A stretch of DNA of 50,902 nucleotides from the NCBI GenBank assembly GCA_009697455.1, contig SHUI01000002.1:1-50902 (forward strand), given 5' to 3'. The notes beneath the pieces were generated by a model. The model saw only the letters and a program-made list of their open reading frames with translations. It was not told the DNA's origin and did no database searches. Positions within the stretch are counted from its first letter, which is position 1. Every line of letters begins with the position of its first letter. Made by a program: the position numbers and the translations under genes. The DNA comes from Bryobacterales bacterium (lineage in GTDB: Bacteria; Acidobacteriota; Terriglobia; Bryobacterales; Bryobacteraceae). Of the stretch, positions 1 through 7,673 are shown in pieces.

Positions 1-366
1 GGCCAGTCTACTCGAAGCCTCTACCTGTTTCCGTTCGGCAAGCCGACGCCGAACGATCCGACCAAGCCAACCACCACGATGAAGACTGCCTGGGGGACAC
101 TTCGCAAGCGTGCCGGGGTCAATTGCCGGTTGCACGATCTGAGGCACACAGCAGCCACCAAAATGGCCGAAGCCAGTGTACCTGAGAGCACTATGCTGGC
201 GATCATGGGCCACATGAGCCGCGCAATGCTGGAACGATACTCCCACATCAGAATGGCCGCGAAACGGGAAGCGGTTGAATGTCTGAGCGCGGGGCAAAAG
301 CCGTTCGTTTCAGATGGCGTCCCCACAAAATCCCCCACAGTCGAAGGATTCGCCACGATTCAATAG
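1..366 (+). CDS. Tyrosine site-specific integrase, C-terminal part (cut by window edge)
   Basis: The frame is open from the first base of the window to a TAG at 364-366, so only the C-terminal catalytic part is visible. It carries the tyrosine recombinase signature: HDLRHT (the HxxR box), GHMS, and the nucleophile tyrosine in ERYSH. The protein would cut and rejoin DNA at attachment sites through a covalent 3'-phosphotyrosine link. Its stop lies 21 bp from the 3' end of a tRNA-Lys gene, the standard arrangement of an integrase at the edge of an island inserted into a tRNA 3' end. The arm-binding and core-binding domains are off the window, so the subfamily cannot be set. Confidence 0.88.
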   Translation, partial: GQSTRSLYLFPFGKPTPNDPTKPTTTMKTAWGTLRKRAGVNCRLHDLRHTAATKMAEASVPESTMLAIMGHMSRAMLERYSHIRMAAKREAVECLSAGQKPFVSDGVPTKSPTVEGFATIQ

Positions 367-387
367 TCCCTAAACCATTGATTCGAG

Positions 388-463
388 TGGTGAGCGCGGA
401 AGGAATCGAACCTTCAACCTAGTGATTAAGAGTCACTTGCTCTGCCAATTGAGCTACGCGCCC
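388..463 (-). tRNA. tRNA-Lys (anticodon CTT)
   Basis: Read on the minus strand, the 5' acceptor arm GGGCGCG pairs with CGCGCTC at the 3' end (one G-T pair). The anticodon stem AGTGA/TCACT encloses the loop CTCTTAA, giving anticodon CTT, which reads AAG (Lys). The T arm contains GGTTCGATTCC. The discriminator A at 391 is followed by an encoded CCA (388-390). The cloverleaf is complete at 73 nt plus CCA. The 3' end faces the integrase gene at 1-366. Confidence 0.96.
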
Positions 464-583
464 CGGTTGGGTTGGCTGCCGCTCGGGCACATCGAAAAAT
501 CGGCCCGCGCGAGTACGTTTACGAGTACGTTTAATAAATGTAGCACGTCCTTCGGATCGGAATCCACCCGTGAATGCGCTATC

Positions 584-1675
584 ATGTGGATCATGCCGCT
601 TGAGTGGGACGCCTTATACCGCCGTGCTTATGACGGGGTGAACTATAGGCTGCGAGGATTCGCCGGGGGCCGGCTCGCCGGGCTCTGCCGCCCTACCTCC
701 GTTGTTTTTCTACTTACCGAACTCTGCAACGCCAAGTGCGTCCACTGCGACATCTGGCGCAATAAGGGAAAGGAGGACAGCCCCACCCTCGATCAGTGGA
801 AAACAGTGGTCCGCGACCTCCGCTCGTGGCTTGGCCCCATTCACGTCGCTTTTAGCGGCGGCGAAGCTCTCCTGCGCCCGTTCACGACCGATCTGGCCGC
901 TTACGCTTCCGAACTCGGCCTGTTCCTCGAAGTGCTCACCCACGGCTATTGGGACGATCAATCCCGCATCGAGAAACTGGCGCTGGCCCGCCCAGGCCGG
1001 ATAACCATGTCGATAGACGGCATTGGGGACACCCACAGCCTGGTTCGCGGGCGCGAAAAGTTTTGGGAAAAGAGTTTTACCAGCCTGCAAACGCTGAAAC
1101 GCGTGAGGGAAGAGAAGAATCTCGGCTACGTCATCCGGCTCAAGACCGTGGTCATGTCGCACAATCTCCACGACGTGGCGAACGTCGCGAAATTCGCGGC
1201 TGAGAACGGCATGGAAGTGTTCTATTAGGCGATCGAGCAGAACTACAACACCGAAGAAGACGTCCGTTGGTGGGAACATTCCGAGAACTGGCCAAAGGAC
1301 ACCGCGAAAACCGTATCCCGGGTGGAAGAACTGGTCCGCTTGAAGCGTGAAGGTCTGCCGATCGCAAATAGCATTGGTCAGCTCGAATCCATGATTCGCT
1401 ATTTCCAGAATCCCGACTCGATGCGCGTTGCAATTCAAGGGCACAGCGGACATGAGCAGAGACACCTGTGCGCCGCATTGACGACCCTGCAGTTCCAGGC
1501 CAACGGCGAAGTTACCGTTTGCAGCGGAGCTCCCAGGGCCGGGAACGTCAAGGACAAACCGATTCGAAAAATCTGGGAAGACCGGTCGCGATATTGGGAG
1601 CAGGGCTGCTGTTTGGAAAAGCGCTGTTCGGACGCGGAGAAGCAGACTTTCGCCCTCCCCGTTCTGCCGCAATGA
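584..1675 (+). pseudogene. Radical SAM protein split by an in-frame TAG
   Basis: The first part (to 1228) has the radical SAM 4Fe-4S motif CxxxCxxC as CNAKCVHC, then a GGE-type SAM-binding segment (SGGEALL) and an SIDG strand. It stops at TAG 1226-1228 after EVFY. The same frame then continues with clear coding character (IEQNYNTEED) for 447 nt to TGA 1673-1675, including a C-terminal cysteine cluster (HLCAA, VCSG, GCCLEKRC) like an auxiliary-cluster or SPASM-type tail. One C-to-T change in a CAG codon would explain the TAG. ATG 584 or 593 could be the start; neither has a clear Shine-Dalgarno. The last codon overlaps the next gene by ATGA, so the pair was coupled. It may act on a peptide or glycan substrate with the glycosyltransferase; the substrate is unknown. 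Confidence 0.85.
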
Positions 1676-2817
1676 GCGGGTACCCGCCAGCGGTCGTCTC
1701 CGTTTTCGGAATTAATCCCATACGAATTGGCGGCAACGAGACTTTCGCGCGGGAGTTGTCGCTCCAGCTTGAGCGAGTGGGCTGGAAGAGCGTGCTCTGC
1801 ATGCTCGATCAACCGCCGGAAACCGTAAGGCAGTTTCTGGATCTTCCCAACGTGCAGTTGGAAACGTTCTCCAGCATACCGGTCAGTGGGCGATCGACGA
1901 TGGAACTGGGGAAGATTCTTCACCGTCACCGTCCACGGATTTTACACTTGCACTTTGTTGATCTCATTAGCCCATACCCATGGCTCGGAAAGCTGTATGG
2001 CGCCGGGAAAATATTCTTTACGGACCAGTCATCGCCACGGGAAAACAGTAAGCCAAAGCTTTTGCCTGTTTGGAAGCGGTCCCTGGCCAGATTCATCAAC
2101 GCGCCCATGACGAAGGTGATTTCGGTGAGTGAATACAAGCGCTCCTTCCTGGCCGGGCTGGGCACTCTTCCCGTAAGCAGACAGATGTGCATTTACAATG
2201 CCGTGGATCTGTCGCGGATTCCAGCCGATGGAGCCGCCGCCAGTGGATTTCGCCGGCGTTTCGGTATTCCGGAGGATCGCCGGTTGATCGTACAGGTTAG
2301 TATGATCATTCCCGAGAAGGGGATCGCCGACCTGCTTGACGCCGCCCGGATTGTCGTGGCTGAGGACGCGAGCGCCCACTTCGTTCTGGTAGGGGAAGGC
2401 GCGGGGCGGGCCGAATTCGAACGGAAGGCCGAGGCGATGGGGATCAAGGACCACGTGACCTTCACCGGACAAATTCTCGATCCCTGCAATGAAGGCGTCT
2501 TCGCCGCCGCTGCCTTGATTTGTCAGGTCTCGCGCTGGCAGGAGGCCTTTGGCTGGGTTATCGCCGAGGGCATGGCCTTTGGGAAGCCCCTGGTGGGCAC
2601 GCGCGTTGGGGGAATTCCGGAGCTGATCGAGGACGGGGTGACCGGCTATCTGGCCGGACGCGGCGATTCGAGGCAGATTGCGGCCTTTATCCTTTCTCTG
2701 TTGCACGATCCCTCCGCCTGCGAGCGAATGGGCCGTGCCGGCCGTCTGGCAGTGGAAAAGAAATTCAATTTACGGAACAACGTCGTGCAGTTGATGGAAG
2801 TTTACGGGCTTCGCTAA
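1672..2817 (+). CDS. GT4-family glycosyltransferase
   Basis: A 381-residue GT-B fold enzyme that should transfer a sugar from a nucleotide-sugar donor to a glycan or lipid-linked acceptor on the cytoplasmic side. The N-terminal domain opens with FGINPIRIGGNETFARELS, the glycine-rich acceptor-side loop. The C-terminal donor domain has the strand VSMIIPEKGIADLL and the GT4 E-x7-E box in EAFGWVIAEGMAFGKPLVG, followed by GGIPELI. The ATG at 1672 is preferred because it overlaps the stop of the radical SAM gene as ATGA; the open frame extends upstream only as a shadow inside that gene. Sugar and acceptor cannot be deduced. Confidence 0.92.
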   Translation: MSGYPPAVVSVFGINPIRIGGNETFARELSLQLERVGWKSVLCMLDQPPETVRQFLDLPNVQLETFSSIPVSGRSTMELGKILHRHRPRILHLHFVDLISPYPWLGKLYGAGKIFFTDQSSPRENSKPKLLPVWKRSLARFINAPMTKVISVSEYKRSFLAGLGTLPVSRQMCIYNAVDLSRIPADGAAASGFRRRFGIPEDRRLIVQVSMIIPEKGIADLLDAARIVVAEDASAHFVLVGEGAGRAEFERKAEAMGIKDHVTFTGQILDPCNEGVFAAAALICQVSRWQEAFGWVIAEGMAFGKPLVGTRVGGIPELIEDGVTGYLAGRGDSRQIAAFILSLLHDPSACERMGRAGRLAVEKKFNLRNNVVQLMEVYGLR

Positions 2818-3196
2818 AGCCTTTGACTTGACGCCTCGCGGGGTCCAGATACTCTTCTCTCCGTAACGTCACGAATTCATACACGCCGGCCTTGCAACCA
2901 AACTCCACGGAGTAACCAGAGTTCCATTGTGCTGAGATATGTGGGGTAATGTTTCGTTAAGGGAATGACGGGCGAGGTCATAGCGACTACTGTTCCCTGC
3001 CCTTCCCTGCCAAGGCTTTGTAGTGGCAGTACTCGCATGACGGTATGACTGGAGATGTCAGGAGGTCATTCAATGCTGCCCAATGTTCCACAGTCATGAT
3101 GTCCCCCCTGCGGAATTGCGCAGGCCATCGCCCTGTCCACTACTGGGCCGTCATGAAGGGCAGCGCCAGACAATATGGCGATAGGTCCCGGTATCT
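2818..3196. other. Gene-free stretch
   Basis: I find no convincing coding frame here. Several short TGAC/GTCA words (for example CATGACGGTATGAC near 3036 and CAGTCATGATG near 3090) recall the 13-bp motif of 4989-5940, but too loosely to count as copies. The stretch ends at an IS-like repeat. Confidence 0.4.
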
Positions 3197-3235
3197 GGGG
3201 TCACTCCTCCAATGGTCAAAAATTGCACGCTAAGG
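3197..3235 (+). repeat. IS-like end repeat, copy A
   Basis: About 39 bp starting GGGGTCACTCC and containing CAATGGTCAAAAATTGCACG, ending CTAAGG. Near-identical copies occur at 4528-4567 (inverted), 22724-22765 (direct) and 25657-25698 (inverted). Copies A and B face each other around the esterase gene. The pattern resembles IS termini (possibly IS21-like), but no transposase is present. Confidence 0.8.
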
Positions 3236-3513
3236 CGACGGCCAGCCCAAGAAAACGCCCCTGTCCGAAAACCCCATTGCGCGGGACCCCGTGAAACGGC
3301 CGCTTTCTTGGCGACTGCAAGGCCGATCTGCTCCTGTCCGAAAACTTTAGTTTTTTCACATGGAGTGAGACTGGGGTGTCATCGGGCGACGAAGCCGTTT
3401 GGTACCAGGCCCGGCCCCGTACCGGTCTTCCCTACACTGCGCGACTTATCGTTCTTTTCCGCTTCGTCCCGGAATAGGGGAACCTTGTGGAGGCAACAAG
3501 CGTATTGGGATTC

Positions 3514-4431
3514 ATGTATTCTTCCCTGCTCCTAGGGTTCTCAATTCTGACCAGCGTTGCCGTATGCGGGCAAGTACCGTGTACCCCGACGGTAGTTGGG
3601 GATTTGCGGGTTGAACGATTCGAGAGCAAGACCTACGGCAAGACGATGACCATACGCGTTTGGCTTCCGGCGGGGTACGCTGAACCGGGCCAGAGCGATC
3701 AGAAGTACCCGACACTCTACATTCTTGACGGCCAAACTTTGTTCGATGAATGCACAGCATTCAAAGGCGAACACGAACTGCGCCTAGACGAGACGGTGAG
3801 TAAGCTAGTCGCGGACGGGAAGGTTCCTCCACTGATCATCGTTGGCATTGACAGCACCGGTGATCGCAGAGATGAATACGCACTCTACAAGAATCCCGTC
3901 ACCGAGGCTAGCAAGCCTGAACCCAACGGCAAGCGACTTCCGCCTTTCGTAGCCGAAGAAGTGGTCCCTCTTGTTCGTCGACTGTATCGGGTTACGACGG
4001 CTGCCGCGGAGACGGCAATTGGCGGCACCTCGCTCGGGGCCGCCGCCGCGCTTTACACCTCCCTGCAGCGACCGGACCTGTTTGGACTGGCGCTGCTCGA
4101 GAGCCCAAGTCTGCTGCTTGGAAACGGTCAGTTTTTGCGAGACACGGCGTTTATCGCGCGGGCGCCAGACAGAGTGTCTATTAGCGTCGGCGCGACAGAG
4201 TTCGACTTCCCCGACATCGATTCGTACTTTGCGCCCTTCAGATTGAAACGAGCGGAGGCTGAGGCAGGCATCGTAAAGATGACCGAAGAATTGGCAGCCA
4301 ACCTGAGAGCCGCGCGGATCAAACGGTCGGAGGTAATGCTGGTAGTGGCTCCCAATGGCCGTCATGAGTCGACATCGTGGGCCGCCCGCATGCCCGGTGC
4401 AATCACGTTTCTCTTTGGCGGCCCTCGATAG
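3514..4431 (+). CDS. Secreted esterase / alpha-beta hydrolase (Fes/IroE-like)
   Basis: A 305-residue protein starting with a signal peptide (MYSSLLLGFSILTSVAVCG). The body has the pattern of the esterase_D / PF00756 group: a strand VRVWLPAGY-like segment, YPTLYILDGQ, and the nucleophile elbow GGTSLGA with the presumed catalytic serine, followed late by NGRHES carrying the presumed histidine. It would hydrolyse an ester outside the cytoplasm; the substrate is not evident. ATG 3514 fits the signal peptide; GTG 3487 in the same frame is an alternative start. The gene is alone between two inverted copies of an IS-like end sequence (3197-3235 and 4528-4567), so it may have moved as a cassette. Confidence 0.82.
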   Translation: MYSSLLLGFSILTSVAVCGQVPCTPTVVGDLRVERFESKTYGKTMTIRVWLPAGYAEPGQSDQKYPTLYILDGQTLFDECTAFKGEHELRLDETVSKLVADGKVPPLIIVGIDSTGDRRDEYALYKNPVTEASKPEPNGKRLPPFVAEEVVPLVRRLYRVTTAAAETAIGGTSLGAAAALYTSLQRPDLFGLALLESPSLLLGNGQFLRDTAFIARAPDRVSISVGATEFDFPDIDSYFAPFRLKRAEAEAGIVKMTEELAANLRAARIKRSEVMLVVAPNGRHESTSWAARMPGAITFLFGGPR

Positions 4432-4527
4432 AAGTCGTGGACTACTCTCGGGAAACGGCGTAGCGTAGAGTTTCCTGCGGCCCGACCTGCGCGAGGTCCG
4501 CTGGGGAGCCCGCCAGGGCCGCAGTTT

Positions 4528-4567
4528 CCTTAGCGTGCAATTTTTGACCATTGGAGGAGTGACCCCT
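4528..4567 (-). repeat. IS-like end repeat, copy B (inverted relative to A)
   Basis: Reads on the minus strand as TAGGGGTCACTCC then CAATGGTCAAAAATTGCACG and CTAAGG. Similarity to copy C (22724-22765) continues inward for roughly 90 bp, with shared GGAAACTG/GGAACTG and GAAACTCTACGCT words, so the conserved element end is about 130 bp rather than 40. Confidence 0.8.
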
Positions 4568-4569
4568 AT

Positions 4570-5150
4570 CTCGTCCATGTCCTCGTCCGCGAAAAACCGG
4601 CAAGCCCGTTACCGGATTTACGAACTCGCCGCCGCATGACCACTCTAAGCCCTGGGCCCGGAGGTCCGTGAGAATTTTCTCTCCCGTATAACGGACCACG
4701 ATATTTCTCCCCGACCAAACCGAATTCACGCGCAGGAGTTCTCACGGTCTTTCCCTCCCTCTTCAGTTTACGGAACGGTCCCCACGGACTTTTCGTCCTG
4801 ATTCCTGGCGTCAGGACCTGCAGGGTCTTCCTCAGAATCAGCCTGCCGAACAACAACCAGTCCGATGCGCTGGACGCTCACGCAGCAGGGCGACGCCAAG
4901 GCCGAGAGGCCGATTCTGACCCTACGGCTGCCGTGTGCCTGCAACTTGACGCGTTCGCGCAGCGCCTGGTAAACCACCTTGCTCTACCTGACGTTATGAC
5001 GCCTACCGTCTTGAAGCATCCATCGACGCTTTGACCGCCAGTATGACAAATGGCTCTCATCATAACGTCGGGTGATGACGGATCCGGGTGCCCGGAAAAC
5101 CTAGCCGAACCTTGGTGGGAGAATCTGGAGGCGGGTTCAAGCATCGACCC
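4570..5150 (-). pseudogene. Degenerate second copy of the winged-helix gene 5361-6056
   Basis: Frame-broken but recognisable. On the minus strand one finds, in order and in different frames, KTVGVITSG, MVYQALRERVKLQ, GSRRVRIGLSALAS, LILRKTLQVLTP, and ILTDLRAQGLEW. Each matches the intact protein downstream of ParA (KTVGVISSG, MVYQALRERGELQ, the identical GSRRVRIGLSALAS, LILKKTLQVLTP, ILTDRRAQGLEW). The offset between copies is about 855 bp. Stops and frameshifts separate the blocks, so it cannot make a full protein. It looks like a tandem duplicate left to decay, its distal end abutting IS-like repeat copy B. Confidence 0.85.
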
Positions 5151-5940
5151 GCAGAGGCCGTAAAGGCGGGTGCTGCCGTTATGACGCCTGCAGTCGTATA
5201 GTCTAACGGGGCTGGCGTCTTGATTCGTGTATGCGGACCCACGCGATAGGCCGTTACAGTACCGTATCGACGATATGACGGGTCCGTCGGGTGCTGTTAC
5301 GGATCATCGGGCTCGGACACAGAAGGCTCGATCACGCCCTTCCGCGCTAGTGGAGCGACGTTATGACGGGTCCAGTCTTGAAGGCACGGCCGTCATACTG
5401 GCTACTCCCGACGATATGGCTACGGGAACCGGTATTTCCTCCAGATCTTCCGCGGAGAAGATTGGTAATCCCGTTCCCGGGTCGACGAACTCCACTCCAC
5501 GCCGCCGCATGACCCACTCCAAACCCTGGGCCCGCCGGTCCGTGAGAATCTGCTCTTCCGTGCGAACGACGTAGCTGCGGGACTGACTCTTGGCGCTGAT
5601 TTCCGGCGTCAGGACCTGCAGGGTCTTCTTCAGAATTAGCCGCCGAACAACCAGCCCGATGCGCCGCACGCTCACGCAGCAGGCCGACGCCAAGGCCGAA
5701 AGGCCGATTCTGACCCTACGGCTGCCGTCTGTCTGCAACTCGCCGCGCTCACGCAGTGCTTGATAAACCATCTGCTCCACATGCGAATGACCGTCCTGAA
5801 CGCGTCCGCACTTCCAGATCTTCTGCTTGCCCGGTGCGCCACCTGACGATATGACCCCTACCGTCTTTACATCATCCACCGACGTTATGGGGGGCATAAT
5901 GGGCGGCTCTGTCACAACGTCGGGTCCCGACGTATTGGGA
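4989..5940. repeat. Cluster of about ten 13-bp motifs, consensus YGACGWTATGACG
   Basis: Copies: 4989-5001, 5024-5036 (weak), 5057-5069 (minus), 5174-5186, 5268-5280, 5356-5368, 5409-5421, 5844-5856, 5880-5892, 5910-5922 (minus) and 5928-5940 (weak). The best matches are CGACGTTATGACG (5356) and CGACGATATGACG (5268). Those at 4989-5069 and 5844-5940 correspond through duplication of the winged-helix gene, but the four between 5174 and 5421 lie outside the homologous blocks. They sit at the end of a ParA operon, where a partition protein would need a binding site. Confidence 0.6.
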
Positions 5941-6056
5941 TAGCCCAGAAATCCAAGGCTGACCTTGGTATGCGGCGTATCTAGGAGGTCGTCGAGTTCC
6001 TGATTGGGGTCGAAGACCGGTTTTTCGCGGCTAGCCTGCCGTTTCGGCTGTGACAT
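5361..6056 (-). CDS. Winged-helix DNA-binding-like protein, ParA partner candidate
   Basis: A 231-residue protein with a variable N-terminal third and a helix-rich block at about residues 95-190. The block EQMVYQALRERG, GSRRVRIGLSALASACCVS, LILKKTLQVLTP reads like a winged-helix domain of the replication-initiator or partition type; this is my judgement from the pattern. The start overlaps the end of parA by 26 bp, so translation is probably coupled, as for ParA and its DNA-binding partner. Several copies of the YGACGWTATGACG motif lie within its own N-terminal coding region and beyond its stop, consistent with an autoregulatory or centromere site. A decayed tandem copy lies at 4570-5150. It shows no ParB ParABS nuclease or CTPase motif, so it is not a classical ParB. 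Confidence 0.7.
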   Translation of the reverse strand: MSQPKRQASREKPVFDPNQELDDLLDTPHTKVSLGFLGYPNTSGPDVVTEPPIMPPITSVDDVKTVGVISSGGAPGKQKIWKCGRVQDGHSHVEQMVYQALRERGELQTDGSRRVRIGLSALASACCVSVRRIGLVVRRLILKKTLQVLTPEISAKSQSRSYVVRTEEQILTDRRAQGLEWVMRRRGVEFVDPGTGLPIFSAEDLEEIPVPVAISSGVASMTAVPSRLDPS

Positions 6057-6825
6057 GGGCGCGTACCTGATCCTTTAACAGCACCAAGAGCTCTTGGAAG
6101 GCCTGGGTGTAGTCCTCGAAGGCTCTCGAGTGACGGTCAAAATCAGCAAGAAATTGCCGCGAACGCTGCGATTTGCCCACGGACGCGTCCACGCGAATCG
6201 GATTCAACACCGGGACGCCAAACCGGACGGACATGGAACGGACGGTTTGCATCATCAAGTCCGTGAGTCCGACGCGCCGGTCGACGATCGTCGGAAGCAG
6301 TGCGACTGGCCTGATTGCCGTGCGTACGAGGGTGCTGAAAGTTGCCGCGGTTTCAAGGACCGAGGTGGCACCGGAAACGCTCAGCATGTCCATGGCAACC
6401 GGCACCAGCAACTGTTGACAGTAAACCATGGCGCAGGTCTGCATGAGGCTGATCGACGGCGCAACATCAACGATTACAGCATCATAGGCCTGATCGTAGG
6501 TTGGAAACAGGATCTCGAAATACCGCTCCCGCGCTACCTGGCTGGTTAGCTGGGTCTCGGCGTCCATGGTAGTGCGCCCTCCCACCAGGATGTCCAGATT
6601 TGGACTCGACGCGACCACGCAATCCCTAAGGTGAAACTTGCGGATCAGGAAGTCGTAGAGGTAATACTCGGGTTTCAAACGAAGTATGGTCGCGATCGAA
6701 CCCTGCGGATCGGCGTCCACGAGCAGGGTTTTCAGGCCTTGGTCGGCCAGATGGCGACTTAGAGTCATGGCCGTGGTGGTTTTTCCCACGCCCCCTCTCT
6801 GGTTGCAAACTACCAGTTTTATCAA
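6031..6825 (-). CDS. parA: ParA-family partition ATPase
   Basis: 264 residues with a deviant Walker A at the N-terminus (NQRGGVGKTTTAM), switch DADPQGS, and a Walker B strand AVIVDVAPS. This is the small ParA/Soj type without an N-terminal HTH. The usual signature lysine before GGVGK is arginine here, a variant that also occurs in the family. ParA proteins bind DNA non-specifically when ATP-loaded and move a partner-bound centromere or cargo. It overlaps the upstream MerR-like gene by ATGA and the downstream winged-helix gene by 26 bp, forming a three-gene operon. Position next to a Cre-like recombinase suggests a plasmid, phage-plasmid or integrated element rather than the chromosomal par locus. 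Confidence 0.93.
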   Translation of the reverse strand: MIKLVVCNQRGGVGKTTTAMTLSRHLADQGLKTLLVDADPQGSIATILRLKPEYYLYDFLIRKFHLRDCVVASSPNLDILVGGRTTMDAETQLTSQVARERYFEILFPTYDQAYDAVIVDVAPSISLMQTCAMVYCQQLLVPVAMDMLSVSGATSVLETAATFSTLVRTAIRPVALLPTIVDRRVGLTDLMMQTVRSMSVRFGVPVLNPIRVDASVGKSQRSRQFLADFDRHSRAFEDYTQAFQELLVLLKDQVRAHVTAETAG

Positions 6826-7025
6826 TGAGTTAACTCCTTGGCTTGCCGTTCCAGTTGCTCCATTTCGGGTGGGGTCCAGAAGCGATAGCCATTGGCGGAT
6901 TTTGCCGGCGCAGGGATTCTTCCGTCCTTGATCATCCGGTCGAGGGTCCGCTTACTAATGCCGAGCGCGCGGGCAACCTGCGACGCAGTATACAAAGTGA
7001 AGCGTTCCTCTAGCTTTACGCGCAT
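6822..7025 (-). CDS. MerR/excisionase-like small DNA-binding protein
   Basis: 67 residues: YTASQVARALGISKRTLDRM forms a helix-turn-helix, followed by the wing IPAPAKSANGYRFWTPPEME typical of MerR-like or excisionase-type (HTH_17) proteins. There is no effector domain. Being the first gene of the parA operon, it is likely the operon's regulator, or an excisionase-like accessory protein for the divergent recombinase. A near-consensus promoter lies just upstream (7038-7066), leaving a leader of only a few nucleotides. Confidence 0.82.
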   Translation of the reverse strand: MRVKLEERFTLYTASQVARALGISKRTLDRMIKDGRIPAPAKSANGYRFWTPPEMEQLERQAKELTH

Positions 7026-7037
7026 TCGTCTAGAATC

Positions 7038-7066
7038 ATGATAGTCGCGACAAATTCACGAGTCAA
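7038..7066 (-). promoter_or_regulatory. Sigma70-type promoter of the merR-like/parA operon
   Basis: On the minus strand, TTGACT (7061-7066) and TATCAT (7038-7043) are separated by exactly 17 bp. The spacer contains the palindrome GTCGCGAC, a possible operator. Transcription would begin near 7031, about six nucleotides before the ATG at 7025. Confidence 0.6.
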
Positions 7067-7558
7067 TCATTCTGGTACAAACCGGCGACAAAAATCGTCA
7101 TAGTCGCTTGCAATGGTCTGCGAGAGGTCGAAGAGTTTCTTCAAAAGGTCCTCGACGCCTGCAAACTCGATCCGAAGCTCTCCTCGTCGCAACTCGATTC
7201 CATCGGGCAGTCCTTCGGCGGAGGGCAGGGAACTGGACTCGATCCGAATCTGCCGCGCGGAGAAGGTCCGCCGCGCTTCGGCCAGCGATTCATGGAGACG
7301 CGAACGGCGGCGCTCCTCAATGGCGAAATCCTCTCCCCGTGCTTGGCCTTCGAGCCACTCGACCAATTTCAGGCGCTCGATCAGGAACGTCCGTCCAGCC
7401 TGCCACCCACCGACCTTATTCATGAGATAAATGGCTTGGCGCCGCTTAAGGCCGAACGCGGCCTCGATCACGGCCCGGCCGACGACCGGCGCACGCATGG
7501 CGCGGAGACTCTCGAGAATAGATGGAAGTTCTAGAAACCACGACGGCTTGTCCGGCAT
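7067..7558 (-). CDS. Hypothetical protein of the ParA/recombinase module
   Basis: 163 residues of a protein I do not recognise. The N-terminal part (VVGRAVIEAAFGLKRRQAIYLMNKVGG) could be a helix-turn-helix: it has the helix-glycine-helix spacing and is followed by basic residues. The middle is charged (EERRRSRLHESLAEARR) and probably helical; the C-terminus contains FAGVEDLLKKLFDLSQTI. It lies between the parA operon and the divergent recombinase, so it may be a regulator or accessory factor of either. Its start is separated from the recombinase start by 115 bp that hold the lox-like repeat. Confidence 0.6.
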   Translation of the reverse strand: MPDKPSWFLELPSILESLRAMRAPVVGRAVIEAAFGLKRRQAIYLMNKVGGWQAGRTFLIERLKLVEWLEGQARGEDFAIEERRRSRLHESLAEARRTFSARQIRIESSSLPSAEGLPDGIELRRGELRIEFAGVEDLLKKLFDLSQTIASDYDDFCRRFVPE

Positions 7559-7618
7559 GTATCAAGATTACACTATGCGAGAGCGATTATGCGCACTTGT
7601 GCAATGTGCGCCATTCTA

Positions 7619-7651
7619 TAACTTCCGATAATAGAACGGTATCGGAAGTTA
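7619..7651. promoter_or_regulatory. Lox-like inverted repeat, candidate recombination core site
   Basis: Perfect 12-bp arms TAACTTCCGATA (7619-7630) and TATCGGAAGTTA (7640-7651) around the 9-bp asymmetric spacer ATAGAACGG. The geometry (33 bp) is close to loxP (13-8-13, 34 bp), and the arm begins TAACTTC as loxP does. It ends 22 bp before the GTG of a Cre-like recombinase. It could be the crossover site, an operator for the recombinase gene, or both. Only one copy is seen in the window. Confidence 0.65.
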
Positions 7652-7660
7652 GGATTCTGC

Positions 7661-7666
7661 TACAAT
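7661..7666 (+). promoter_or_regulatory. Candidate -10 element of the recombinase gene
   Basis: TACAAT at 7661-7666 is a near-consensus -10, but no good -35 is visible at the correct distance; that position falls in the right arm of the inverted repeat. The start would be near 7673, so the mRNA may be leaderless at GTG 7674 or begin just before ATG 7686. Binding to the repeat would then block its own promoter. Confidence 0.35.
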
Positions 7667-7673
7667 CGTAGAC

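Noticed and set aside
3197-4567. A complete IS element between repeat copies A and B
   Set aside because: The only gene between them is an esterase; no transposase or its remains are found.
4989-5940. The motif cluster as a CRISPR array
   Set aside because: The repeats are 13 bp with irregular spacing and both orientations, lie partly within coding sequence, and no cas gene is present.
4989-5940. The motif cluster as replication iterons
   Set aside because: No replication initiator or AT-rich melting region is evident; partition or operator sites fit the ParA context better, though the point is open.
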